Origin: Bacteroidaceae bacterium
GTDB lineage: Bacteria > Bacteroidota > Bacteroidia > Bacteroidales > Bacteroidaceae
Length of the DNA stretch: 64,000 nucleotides
Reading direction: 5' to 3'
Assembly: GCA_017469525.1 (NCBI GenBank)
Contig: JAFUGG010000024.1
Span: forward strand, 37,326-101,325
Below are positions 45,355 through 54,262 of the stretch, piece by piece; within the stretch, counting starts at the first letter, position 1; each line of letters opens with the position of its first letter. Under the pieces are notes generated by a model. That model did not search any database, was not told the DNA's origin, and was given only the letters and a program-made list of their open reading frames with translations. A program made the position numbers and the translations under genes.

Positions 45355-47310
45355 CTACTGAAGCTGTTTCCGTCCGTCCTTGATGTAGATGCCGCGAGGC
45401 AGTTTACTGTTTGACAATCTGCGTCCGCTCAGGTCGTAGATATTCTCTCCCTTTAAGGGAGAGTTAGAGAGGGTCTTCAATCCCGTGCCTGTGTTGTGCA
45501 GCACTATCTGCATCTTCTCTGCCGGAACCTTCGTGCCGCCATGATTGTACGGGTCGTCCCATGTTACCAGCAAGTACGCACGCAGTGTACCTATCATCTG
45601 CTTGTCGTTCTCAAAACTGCAATCCGGCGTCCTGTCGATGATGTCGATGTAGAAGCCTTCCGGCTCTTCAATCACCTCCCTGACGAATGAGCCGATGAAG
45701 CTGATGCCCTCAATGGAGACGGTGTCGCTTCGCAAGCCTGCCAGTTCAAGAGTGCTGAGCTTGATGCTGAAGTCCTCATTTGGCACAATGATATAAGGAA
45801 CGTGCGCACGAGGCTGCGTCTCCTGCTCGAAGACAATCTCGTTCCCGTCAACCCTGTCCAGCCGGTAGTACTTGCCCTTGCTTGCATCCGGCTCCGTCGG
45901 CAACACAATCGTCGCCATCTGCCCTGCGGTGAAGGTGACTGGCTCGCTGGCTACAGGCTTTTCCGGCCAGACATCATAGAGCACCTCGCCGTCGCGCTCA
46001 AAGTGAACAAGCATCGAGCGGTAGTGACGTTGTTCATCTTCAACCGCTCCCAGAGCAGAAAGGACCTCATACGGCCTAATCGGTCCGAATATACATTCAC
46101 CATCATTCCATTCCGTGATGCCTATTCCCTGAATGATGCGGCCACCTCTCGTGTCAATGCAGTAGCCGAAGTCAAATTTGGCAGCCTTGCCATCCAAATC
46201 TACATACTTCAATGGCTTTACGCCACCAAAGTACGCTTCCTTTATTTCATCAATAACGCCATAAAAGAAGTAATAAGGAACAATGCCTGTCGAATTTGAT
46301 TCATCAATATCTCGATAATAAAGCCCTTTCCCAACGCTCCAATCGAATTGGTAGATTTCTGCTGAGCAGGGAAACTTCAAAAGACTTCCCCAGTTATCTT
46401 CATAAAACAAAGGGACATTGACTTCTACCGTATTCTCATACATTCTTTCGCGCACAAGAAGGGAAAGAGAGTCCGTCCATGTCGGGCCATTGGTATAGAC
46501 ACACTTCAAAGGTACGTCGTCATATCTTTCGAGATATTCTCCTTGCACATAGTACTCTATTGTTTCAAAGTTCGGCACCCATTCGCCGTTAACTTTTGAA
46601 TACCAAGATTCATACTTCAATGTATCTAACCTTATCTCTGTCCATTTCGTCCCTTCTGTATAGTACTCTTCTTTTCTTGTGTTTAGAAGGTCAGACGTAT
46701 CGAATACAATCTCCCCATTCATCTCGCAACTCTGGAAAAAGCGATAGTTTCCGTCAGCACCGAATCCCCATGTATTGAGAGGGCCAAGCTCGCTTCCGAT
46801 TCCTTCTATCCACCAGCCTGATGGGTAATCCTCGAAATTTGCATTTATTCTATTTACATAAGAACAACGTCTGCTTACGTCATTTATTTTAGCGACCACA
46901 CTCTTGTTGTTTCGCATCTCTATCTCGCTTTCTGGATGTATTGGGTCAGCTATAATTGTTGATGTGCCCTTGGACATCTGGAAGTCATAGAGTATATAAC
47001 TTTCTGTAGAACCCTTCGGAATGAAATAAACCTTCCCTACTGACTCAAAGAGGGCCATCTTATATTCCGTTTGATTATCATTGTTTTCATTGAAAGCATA
47101 CAGTTTCTTACTGCTTTTCCCTGCTATCAAGGTATCGCCTTCTATGAAGAAATGATAGTAATAAGTTGGATACAACAAATGATTCAAATCATTGTGATAA
47201 TACATGTTCCATACCTTGCCCTCCTCTGCAAAAGGCATATAGTTATTCTCTTGGGCAAAGAATCCCAATTGTACAAAAAGCGTCAGTAAAAGTAATATTG
47301 TCCTTTTCAT
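45355..47310 (-). CDS. Secreted protein with short type IX-like C-terminal tail, unknown function
   Basis: A 651-residue exported protein with a signal peptide (MKRTILLLLTLFVQLGFFAQ). I recognise no catalytic domain. It is rich in Tyr, Trp and Asp, with repeats of short beta segments (KVWNMYYHNDLNHLLYPTYYYHFF). Near the C-terminus NSPLKGEN is encoded by a CTCCCC-type repeat, and the tail NIYDLSGRRLSNSKLPRGIYIKDGRK resembles type IX sorting tails. It is followed closely upstream (22 bp) by the C25 peptidase gene on the same strand, so they may be one unit. Confidence 0.8.
   Translation of the reverse strand: MKRTILLLLTLFVQLGFFAQENNYMPFAEEGKVWNMYYHNDLNHLLYPTYYYHFFIEGDTLIAGKSSKKLYAFNENNDNQTEYKMALFESVGKVYFIPKGSTESYILYDFQMSKGTSTIIADPIHPESEIEMRNNKSVVAKINDVSRRCSYVNRINANFEDYPSGWWIEGIGSELGPLNTWGFGADGNYRFFQSCEMNGEIVFDTSDLLNTRKEEYYTEGTKWTEIRLDTLKYESWYSKVNGEWVPNFETIEYYVQGEYLERYDDVPLKCVYTNGPTWTDSLSLLVRERMYENTVEVNVPLFYEDNWGSLLKFPCSAEIYQFDWSVGKGLYYRDIDESNSTGIVPYYFFYGVIDEIKEAYFGGVKPLKYVDLDGKAAKFDFGYCIDTRGGRIIQGIGITEWNDGECIFGPIRPYEVLSALGAVEDEQRHYRSMLVHFERDGEVLYDVWPEKPVASEPVTFTAGQMATIVLPTEPDASKGKYYRLDRVDGNEIVFEQETQPRAHVPYIIVPNEDFSIKLSTLELAGLRSDTVSIEGISFIGSFVREVIEEPEGFYIDIIDRTPDCSFENDKQMIGTLRAYLLVTWDDPYNHGGTKVPAEKMQIVLHNTGTGLKTLSNSPLKGENIYDLSGRRLSNSKLPRGIYIKDGRKQLQ
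45445..45473. repeat. CTCCC/GGGAG palindrome near the end of a secreted-protein gene
   Basis: CTCTCCCTTTAAGGGAGAG plus GTTAGAGAGGG lies inside the gene and is translated as NSPLKGEN. It is a relative of the proA, proB and prfC elements. Confidence 0.75.
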
Positions 47311-47332
47311 TGCAGTATAATTTGGGTTGTCG

Positions 47333-49582
47333 TTAATAATTTATTCCAGATGGTATGACCTTTAATTGCGCGCCTTGTTTTATTGTCACGCCCTTTGTCA
47401 GTTTGAAAGTTCCTTTTGTTTCAAAGGTGTAATCAGAACTCTCATCAAAGATGACATTCCCCTGACTTCCTTCTCTCACGTCTTTCCCGCATGTAACATC
47501 CTTGACAATGGAATAGTGAGCCCCTTGGAGTGTATCATTCTGAATAGTCAGCGGCATAATTTGTGGCAAACAGTTCTTACCAGTCAAGGTGATAAGGCAG
47601 TTCTCCACATTTGTAAGGGTCTTTGCTCCCAATGAGGGGTTGAAGCATAATGTGTCTGCAGTTTCCTCTGTTTCTGTTATATGACGAACACCTATTACCG
47701 CTTCTGTTATAGAACTGTTGGCTGAAACAACGCAGTTATTAATATTATATGATATTCCTGCAGAGAAGAGAGCAGGTATGTCTGTCCACACCCTGATATT
47801 AGGACATCCAATAATGTTTGAACTATGACAAATATAATGCTTATCGTTTGTTTGCAATGGCACCATCAACTTTGAATAATTATGAGCAGCACCAACCGCT
47901 GTATTAATCATCATGTATTCATTGAATTTCATTTGCATGTCCTTTGATTTCACCTGCCTCCCCTCTCTTGTGTTTCCTACTAAAACGGGTCCACCATAAT
48001 CTTTTCCCAACGTGAAAGACTGTCCAATATTCGGGAATTCTGTGTATTCGTTATAGGTGTCAAACGGGGTAATCGTACATGAGATAGAATATGCAAACAT
48101 CGGGTAATCCCTGTTTGTAAGATTATCCAATCCATTTGCAGATTCAGGCATTAGATACGGTACATTTCCTTGTACAGACGTGATAGCATAGATATGGCTT
48201 ATATGTCTCCCATCGGATTTTACCGATATCCCATTGGGATGCCCATGTCCTCCCCAACTCACATAACCATAGTGCTTATTCATTTCTGCTATTACTTCAT
48301 TACCGTATGGTGATGTGGGACTCAATTCATAACAAGCGGGCATCTCAGAGAAAATCGTATCTATCGGGAAAGTATTATGGAGTTGAGCAGCAACACTATC
48401 TTGTTCGTGACCTTCTTGCATTTCATCCACCTGTGTATACAAGGCTTTCTTAAGGTATGAGAAATCTCCATTTCCAGGATTGAGTTCATATCTCAAAAGT
48501 TTGTCTGTGTAGTTATGTATCTCCGTCGAATTGGTACATAATATACGACCTACATATAATTCTGAGCCATAATCCAAACTATCACTTATTTCACCATAAT
48601 ACTGGTCTCCATCTATATTCCAATTAGAATTCAATTCACTATAATAAAGGTCTGAGGGTATTTTGTTATAACCATCCGACCCCCAGCTATCCTTAGTTCC
48701 TGTCCCATATCTAATAGGCAGGACCTGGTCATTTCCACCAAACAAAACATATTTCGTTTTTCCCGAGTCGTATGCATACTGAAGATATTGCCTAATCTTT
48801 CCAGCATCGTCATATATAGAAGAGACGGTATCACCCACAATATATGAATTATTGAGTATGTCTTCCTTACACACAACACCTGCATTCAGGCCCTTCTCTC
48901 GTTTCCATGCAACTAAACGAGTAAAAGCAGGCTTCAATTCCCGACTTGTAATCACACAATACTCATAGAATGGTATTCCTATGTCAATGGTCCTGCTCTT
49001 TCGATTTAGTGCCTGTTTCCTTTGAGGGGAATGGTTGTATGACAGCGTGAGTTCGATATCTTCACAAAAGTCATAGCTGTCTTCGGTTGGACGGTATGTA
49101 ACAGGATATACAGCTACCACCACGTGTCTGTCGCCATATCCCGCACAAGATATTTCTGTGATTTTTGCCTGCTCTGAGGGATAAGAGGCAGGAGAATCAT
49201 AAATTTCTTTCTTGCATGGGATGAATTTATAATCTCGGGGTTCAATGGATGTCGATTTCAATTCCTGTATCGGGAAAATCTTATTGCTTAAGACATGCGA
49301 AGATGCATTAAAAGATTGTGAAGTTAACGAAATATCATCGGCTGTGTAAGGGAGAAGTATCGTTAGATACTTAACCGGGAGTGATGGGAAGCCGACATTA
49401 TAATTATCGCTCTCTGTTTTAGGATATGATAGCAAGTTATACTCCAGACCGTCTTCGCCTGTCACCGTGTCGCATTTCAGTTCAGAAAGGGAGAAATGAA
49501 CTGTCTGAGTCACAGATTCTCCTAATGCTTCCTGCATCCATAACAAGGAGGCACACATTATTATAATATATGAATACTTCAT
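47333..49582 (-). CDS. Family C25 (gingipain-like) cysteine peptidase
   Basis: A 749-residue exported protein with a signal peptide (MKYSYIIIMCASLLWMQEALG). A pro-region of about 200 residues (TYRPTEDSYDFCEDIELTLSYN) is followed by a C25 catalytic domain: YCVITSRELKPAFTRLVAWKREKGL, the histidine in YVSWGGHGHPNGI and the cysteine in FAYSISCTITPFD, spaced as in gingipains. The C-terminal region has Ig-like strands but no clear type IX signature. It may also be a PorU-type processing enzyme; that is uncertain. Its promoter is at 49610-49617. Confidence 0.85.
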   Translation of the reverse strand: MKYSYIIIMCASLLWMQEALGESVTQTVHFSLSELKCDTVTGEDGLEYNLLSYPKTESDNYNVGFPSLPVKYLTILLPYTADDISLTSQSFNASSHVLSNKIFPIQELKSTSIEPRDYKFIPCKKEIYDSPASYPSEQAKITEISCAGYGDRHVVVAVYPVTYRPTEDSYDFCEDIELTLSYNHSPQRKQALNRKSRTIDIGIPFYEYCVITSRELKPAFTRLVAWKREKGLNAGVVCKEDILNNSYIVGDTVSSIYDDAGKIRQYLQYAYDSGKTKYVLFGGNDQVLPIRYGTGTKDSWGSDGYNKIPSDLYYSELNSNWNIDGDQYYGEISDSLDYGSELYVGRILCTNSTEIHNYTDKLLRYELNPGNGDFSYLKKALYTQVDEMQEGHEQDSVAAQLHNTFPIDTIFSEMPACYELSPTSPYGNEVIAEMNKHYGYVSWGGHGHPNGISVKSDGRHISHIYAITSVQGNVPYLMPESANGLDNLTNRDYPMFAYSISCTITPFDTYNEYTEFPNIGQSFTLGKDYGGPVLVGNTREGRQVKSKDMQMKFNEYMMINTAVGAAHNYSKLMVPLQTNDKHYICHSSNIIGCPNIRVWTDIPALFSAGISYNINNCVVSANSSITEAVIGVRHITETEETADTLCFNPSLGAKTLTNVENCLITLTGKNCLPQIMPLTIQNDTLQGAHYSIVKDVTCGKDVREGSQGNVIFDESSDYTFETKGTFKLTKGVTIKQGAQLKVIPSGINY

Positions 49583-49609
49583 GATGTTCTCATTTTAGGA
49601 TTCATGTTG

Positions 49610-49617
49610 CAAAGATA
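49610..49617 (-). promoter_or_regulatory. -7 box of the C25 peptidase gene
   Basis: The minus strand reads TATCTTTG, 28 bp before the ATG at 49582. Confidence 0.7.
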
Positions 49618-49659
49618 CAGCTTTTTCATGATAAAGAAAATAATCATGATGATTTCTAA

Positions 49660-50931
49660 TTAAATTTCAGAAACAATCATCCTCCTTGTCACTGCGACCT
49701 TACCGTCAACGACGAGTGTGTAGATGTACATGCCGGGCGTGATGTCGCTTGCATAGACGGTGATGTTCGTCTCGCCGCGCTCGCTGACGGACAGGCTCTG
49801 CACTTGCTTGCCACTCATATCATAGATATAGATATTGGCTGTTTGTGCTTCTTGGGGAATGTTGAGCGCAATGACTGTACTCTCGCTGAAGGGATTGGGC
49901 TTGTTCTGGTCCATGCGAACCATGTCGATGTCGGAAACGGTTTTGTCGATTCCAGTCGTTTCTGCCTTAGCTTTTTTCGCAGATGTGCCCTTCATCTCTG
50001 CCAGTTCCTTCTTCAGCTCATTGATGCTCTGAACGAGCAGGGGAACCATCTCCACATAGTTGATGCTGACATTACCGTTCGCGTCTTCATAGACCAGTTC
50101 AGGATATACGGCCTTCAGTTGGTCGACGTCAAGACCATACTGAATGGTGGACAGATACCTTTCCGGTTCTTCCGCCTCCAATGTGGCAGCGAGAGAATCC
50201 AATTGAAGAGGGGACATTTTGTCTATCTCCTCGTCTGACGGAACGGACGCATTACGGCGCGTCCCCACTTCCTCCGTCGGGTCATAGCGAAGGAACTGCA
50301 CGGCCTGGACCTTGCTAAGCTTGTCCGTCACGCTCTCGCCTCTGTCACTCTGGATTGGCGTGGCGCTTTGTCCCGATGCTTGCATGCTGGCCGTAGGGCT
50401 GAGGACTGTGGCATAGATGCCGTTCGTCACGCGAACCTTACCTTTGAAATAACCTGCGTATTTGCCAGGATATGTTGAAAAGGTTGGGAAGGTTCCCGTT
50501 GAACCATATATTCCAGCATAATTCACGGGCGAAAACGACCCTAAAGTTTTGCCTCCGAAAACGCCTACACATGAATGTGAATGTCCTCCTATTCCATATA
50601 CTCCAATTGCTTTACGGACAGAAGTTGTGTCGTAGTTACCATATGCTTCTCCCCATACACCAATGCAATTTCCTAAATTGTTTCTGGCATGAGCTGATAC
50701 ACCAATCGTTTGCGACGTACTATGGAGAATGTTAGTAGATTCCATTGCTTTCGTTTTATTGTTTGTCCTACAATAAAAAGTGACATTGTCACTCCCGCTT
50801 GTTCCAACAGAAAACATTGACTGCGGCGTTTCTGTTCCGATGCCTACTCTTCCTAATGAATCTACTACAAGTTGTGCATTAATGTTCGTGGCAAGTATTG
50901 CCAAACAAATGAAAACAATAATCTTTTTCAT
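49660..50931 (-). CDS. Secreted protein with degenerate S74-like region and type IX tail
   Basis: The frame extends to 51171, but the ATG at 50931 (MKKIIVFICLAILATNINAQ) begins a signal peptide and lies after the -7 box at 50974-50981, so it is preferred (423 residues). Residues 20-160 include LGRVGIGTETPQSMFSVGTSG, as in phage-tail or adhesin-like proteins. A region near 265-310 (DVDQLKAVYPELVYEDANGNVSINYVEMVPLLVQSI) resembles the S74 endosialidase chaperone, probably degenerate. The C-terminal 75 residues (ANIYIYDMSGKQVQS, SDITPGMYIYTLVVDGK) are a type IX secretion tail. Confidence 0.8.
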   Translation of the reverse strand: MKKIIVFICLAILATNINAQLVVDSLGRVGIGTETPQSMFSVGTSGSDNVTFYCRTNNKTKAMESTNILHSTSQTIGVSAHARNNLGNCIGVWGEAYGNYDTTSVRKAIGVYGIGGHSHSCVGVFGGKTLGSFSPVNYAGIYGSTGTFPTFSTYPGKYAGYFKGKVRVTNGIYATVLSPTASMQASGQSATPIQSDRGESVTDKLSKVQAVQFLRYDPTEEVGTRRNASVPSDEEIDKMSPLQLDSLAATLEAEEPERYLSTIQYGLDVDQLKAVYPELVYEDANGNVSINYVEMVPLLVQSINELKKELAEMKGTSAKKAKAETTGIDKTVSDIDMVRMDQNKPNPFSESTVIALNIPQEAQTANIYIYDMSGKQVQSLSVSERGETNITVYASDITPGMYIYTLVVDGKVAVTRRMIVSEI

Positions 50932-50973
50932 GGCTGAGATGATTTTAATTCGTTGTTCATGGTTTTCTGCCTG

Positions 50974-50981
50974 CAAAGTTA
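50974..50981 (-). promoter_or_regulatory. -7 box of the S74-like gene
   Basis: The minus strand reads TAACTTTG, about 45 bp before the ATG at 50931. Confidence 0.65.
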
Positions 50982-51079
50982 GGTTGTTTTGTTGTTCTTT
51001 CCAAATAAAATCACTCCCAAGTGCTCCCATTTGGGAGTAGTTGGGAGTAAAAATACTTGCCATTCCCAGAGAAAAGACG

Positions 51080-51087
51080 TAATTTTG
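51080..51087 (+). promoter_or_regulatory. -7 box of the TPR-HTH regulator gene
   Basis: TAATTTTG at 51080-51087 gives a leader of about 28 nt before the ATG at 51120. It is divergent to the S74-like gene's promoter, about 100 bp apart. Confidence 0.65.
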
Positions 51088-51119
51088 CACCGTGATTGTG
51101 AACAATAACGATAATAGCG

Positions 51120-52709
51120 ATGAAAGGCAAGACTTTATTTCTATCCTTCTTTTTGCTGACTTTGCTTGCATGTGGGGACAGGGAAGAGGGGCAGTTGCTC
51201 AGAGGCATTGAGGAGACGTGGCAGTTGTGCGAGGTTTCGCTGCCTGAGGCTAAGGCACGGGCCGAAGCTATGAAGGACTCGGTGCAGGAGGCTTCGGAGT
51301 ACGTCAGACAGAAGTTCGACCTGCTCTCCATCCGTTTGCGAGACAAGCAGGACATGGTGCCTTCCTCTCCCGACTCGGCGAAGCTGACGGCTTCTTTCTT
51401 TGAATGTCGTACGGATGTCATTGACAAGGAACGTGCCTGCTACTATCTGGCCAGTGCCTATCGCGACCTGAAGGACTACCCGAGGGCCATGAGCCTGTTC
51501 CTAAGGACGGTCAGCATCGCGGAACAAGGCAAGGGTGCCGACACGCTGATATGGCAGAATGCGCTTTCGCAGTTGAGGTATCTCTATATGCTCGGGCTGA
51601 ATTATGAGGAGGAACTGAACGTGGCTAAGCAGGCTGCAGAGCTTGCGAAGGCCTCTGGCAGAAGCACTGCGAACTACCTGATGGACGTGGCGTCGGCATA
51701 CGAGCACCTGAACGACACGCTCCAATGCCTGCACTACTGCGACCTGGCTTATAAGGCTATACAGGCAGAGCACTTCCCGCAGAAGTATGGGAAAGTGATG
51801 GCGTACATGATGGCGCTCTATTCTGGCTACTGTCGCTACGAAGAGGCCGGGCTTCTGCTACAGCACTTGTCGCAAATCCCCGAGAGCGAGCGTCCGCACA
51901 ACTACGAGCTGTGTCTTGCCAGATACCACGAAGGCCAGAACCGGACGGACTCGGCAATCGTCCACTACATTATATATAATAATAAGGCAACCGAGCCGAC
52001 GGGGAGGTACGAGGCTGCGGCTGGGCTGCAACGTTGCTACTTCCGAAAGGGCGACTTCAGGCAGGCGGCACTGTGGGGACAGCATTTGGACGAGACGAAC
52101 GACACCATCATCAGGCAGCGAGCCTTCGAGCAGACGCAGCGGGCGAGGGATGCGTTCCGCTATCATCGCGACGAGGAGGCAGAGAGAGCCATCATGCAGC
52201 GAGGCGAGCGCATCATGTTCTTCGCCGTCATCATCGGCCTGGCCATGCTGAGCGTCGTGCTGGGGCTGGCGGCTCTCTATTACTTCCGAAAGAAGAAGTT
52301 CATGGAAGAACTCACCAACAAAGAAAGGCTGCTGGAGCAAAAGGCCAGGGTGAACAAGGAGCTGACACGCATTGCCCTCATGAACATTGCTACGGACAAG
52401 GCGGGCAACGTCATTGCCTATTTCAACAACATAGCCATCGGGCGTGCCCAGATAAGCGAAGGTGCGTGGGAGGGACTGATGGCAGCCATCGAGACATTGT
52501 ACCCCGACTTCCTCGAGACCGTCCAGTCACGCGAGGCCAAACCTTTGCACGAACCGCTGCTCCAGACCATCTGCCTGCTGAAGATTGGCATGAAGCCTGC
52601 CCAGATAGCCAAGGTGATGGATGCCAAGATACAGACGGTGTGGAACCGAGTGAAGCGTGCCGAGGTGATTTGCGGAGACTTGCTCGGCACCATATCGGCA
52701 AAGGATTAG
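51120..52709 (+). CDS. Membrane-bound TPR sensor with cytoplasmic HTH domain
   Basis: A 529-residue lipoprotein-like or membrane protein (signal MKGKTLFLSFFLLTLLACGD, cysteine at 18). Residues 60-340 are predicted TPR helices (YYLASAYRDLKDYPRAMSLFLR, MDVASAYEHLNDTLQCLHYCD). A membrane helix follows at about 365-387 (MFFAVIIGLAMLSVVLGLAALYYF), then a coiled coil (NKERLLEQKARVNKELTRIAL) and a C-terminal helix-turn-helix (LLKIGMKPAQIAKVMDAKIQTVWNRVKRAEV). This is the shape of Bacteroidetes one-component regulators that sense the periplasm. Divergent to the S74/type IX gene, a likely target. Confidence 0.85.
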   Translation: MKGKTLFLSFFLLTLLACGDREEGQLLRGIEETWQLCEVSLPEAKARAEAMKDSVQEASEYVRQKFDLLSIRLRDKQDMVPSSPDSAKLTASFFECRTDVIDKERACYYLASAYRDLKDYPRAMSLFLRTVSIAEQGKGADTLIWQNALSQLRYLYMLGLNYEEELNVAKQAAELAKASGRSTANYLMDVASAYEHLNDTLQCLHYCDLAYKAIQAEHFPQKYGKVMAYMMALYSGYCRYEEAGLLLQHLSQIPESERPHNYELCLARYHEGQNRTDSAIVHYIIYNNKATEPTGRYEAAAGLQRCYFRKGDFRQAALWGQHLDETNDTIIRQRAFEQTQRARDAFRYHRDEEAERAIMQRGERIMFFAVIIGLAMLSVVLGLAALYYFRKKKFMEELTNKERLLEQKARVNKELTRIALMNIATDKAGNVIAYFNNIAIGRAQISEGAWEGLMAAIETLYPDFLETVQSREAKPLHEPLLQTICLLKIGMKPAQIAKVMDAKIQTVWNRVKRAEVICGDLLGTISAKD

Positions 52710-53873
52710 CTAAGGCACATTTCCGAAGACACGCTCCTCTTCCTGCTTCGTGCGTTTGATGATGTCGTACTTGCTCCACTCGCTGGCGTCATAACCTGCA
52801 GCCTTCAGAGCCGAAATGATGTTCGCCTCGCTTGCTTCGAGCTGACCTCTTTCCGCCTTGACATCGTCCAGGGCAAAGAGCAGGACGCGATAGCTCAGGA
52901 AGTCGTTGGAGCCATGGATGGCGAGGTTGGAGACCGAAGCGACACCTCCCGAGTAGTCATATTCCAGATGGAAGTCGATGTTGATGGGCACGGAAAGGAT
53001 ACCCATCCTGACCTTGCAGTTGTTGGCCGCGCCGTCGAAGCGGAGCAGACGGCAGGTCTCGGCGTCCACATAGGCTGTGCCTGTGATGTGAGCTCTCTTA
53101 TAGTCCATCGGCAGGAGACTCTTCCTCCACGAGAACGTGATGCGATAGAGGTCCTTTCCCTCCTCGCCCCTGATGGTCTCGACCTTCGTCTTGTAGAAAC
53201 CCTCCCAGGTGGGAAGGGCGGAGAGTGGCTTGACGACGGGCTTCCAGAAGGTCGTGGCGTAGGTCTTCGGAGCCAGTTCGATGAGGCGGTGGATGTTGGA
53301 GGAATTGATGTTCATCTGCTCCTTGCCGGACGACTTGTCGTAGCTCTGCAGCCCGCTCGTCACTTCGGCAGAACGGACGTTCACCACCGGATAGGCCGTC
53401 ATGAAAGCCTCTGCCACGAAGCTCACCGTGTTCTCCTCCATCAAGGCACGGAAGAAGTACCTCCGCGTCCACTTCCCAGCCTCCTGATAGTCCGTTTTGA
53501 GGCTGTCGATGATGCGGCCGATGAGTTCTTCCTTAGTCATGGGCATGACCGTAACCTCCTGCATAAGAGTGGCATAGGGCTTGAGCTTGATGACCTTCGG
53601 AAGCTTCTTCGGCTTGAACTCCCGCCTGTCGTAGCCGACGAAGCTGAAGGTCAGTCCGGCCTCATCGTCTGCCTGCAGTTTGAAGTCCCCTTCGATGTTC
53701 GTGAGCGTGCGGACCGTATCGTCCACAAGAACATTGACGTATGGCAAGGGCAACCCCGTCTCGGCATCGACCACGCGGCCCTGAAGCGTCAGCTCTTCGG
53801 CCTGCCCTGTCAGCGGACAGAGAACGAGAGTCGCCAGGATGAAAAAGAATACAAAATGCCTCACACGCAACAT
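52710..53873 (-). CDS. Outer-membrane protein with carboxypeptidase-regulatory-like domain
   Basis: The frame reaches 54056 through the 66-bp palindrome, but the ATG at 53873 (MLRVRHFVFFFILATLVLC) begins a signal peptide and follows the -7 box at 53895-53902, so it is taken (387 residues). Residues 30-110 are a carboxypeptidase-regulatory-like domain (LQGRVVDAETGLPLPYVNVLVDD, TNIEGDFKLQADDEAGL). The rest (MPMTKEELIGRIIDSLKTDYQEAGKW, FFRALMEENTVSFVAEAF) resembles DUF5686-type proteins. Function unknown, probably outer membrane. Convergent with the TPR-HTH regulator, whose stop at 52709 abuts its stop at 52710. Confidence 0.8.
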   Translation of the reverse strand: MLRVRHFVFFFILATLVLCPLTGQAEELTLQGRVVDAETGLPLPYVNVLVDDTVRTLTNIEGDFKLQADDEAGLTFSFVGYDRREFKPKKLPKVIKLKPYATLMQEVTVMPMTKEELIGRIIDSLKTDYQEAGKWTRRYFFRALMEENTVSFVAEAFMTAYPVVNVRSAEVTSGLQSYDKSSGKEQMNINSSNIHRLIELAPKTYATTFWKPVVKPLSALPTWEGFYKTKVETIRGEEGKDLYRITFSWRKSLLPMDYKRAHITGTAYVDAETCRLLRFDGAANNCKVRMGILSVPINIDFHLEYDYSGGVASVSNLAIHGSNDFLSYRVLLFALDDVKAERGQLEASEANIISALKAAGYDASEWSKYDIIKRTKQEEERVFGNVP

Positions 53874-53894
53874 GATTTCTCTCTTTATCCTTTG

Positions 53895-53902
53895 CAAAGA
53901 TA
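53895..53902 (-). promoter_or_regulatory. -7 box of the carboxypeptidase-regulatory-like gene
   Basis: The minus strand reads TATCTTTG, 22 bp before the ATG at 53873. Confidence 0.7.
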
Positions 53903-53990
53903 CGAAGAAACGTGCATATCTGCCAAACGAATGCCGAGAAAAAAACGCGTGGAGACAGATTTCGTCGCCCCACGAAGCACGTCGAATTGT

Positions 53991-54056
53991 TTGCACATAC
54001 ATGTAGATGCAATTGCATGTACATGTAGATGCAATTGCATCTACATGTATGTGCAA
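53991..54056. repeat. Third copy of the 66-bp three-unit palindrome
   Basis: Units start at 53991, 54013 and 54035 and match the 14313 copy at all positions I compared. It is preceded by AGCACGTCGAATTG (53976-53989), which matches the unit core of the 7441 array, so two array types touch here. Confidence 0.95.
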
Positions 54057-54166
54057 TCAACCCAGCACGAAGCAGACGACAAAAAGATGTGCCAAAAGAC
54101 CCGACACACCTCGCCGCCTGCGGCTGCTTTTACTTGATGACACGCAGATTATTTCTTTCTCACAAC

Positions 54167-54243
54167 CACGAATTGCACGAATTACACGAATTTATCCTTG
54201 AATGCAAGGGCATAGCCTATTCGTGAAATTCGTGAAATTCGTA
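54167..54243. repeat. CACGAATT inverted repeat pair
   Basis: CACGAATTGCACGAATTA (54167-54184) with a third CACGAATT faces AAATTCGTGAAATTCGT (54226-54242), separated by a CCTTG-AATG-CAAGG hairpin. It is of a type common between Bacteroidetes genes. The rest of 54057-54262 holds nothing I can identify. Confidence 0.75.
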
Positions 54244-54262
54244 GTAGAGAAGCCTCGGGGCT

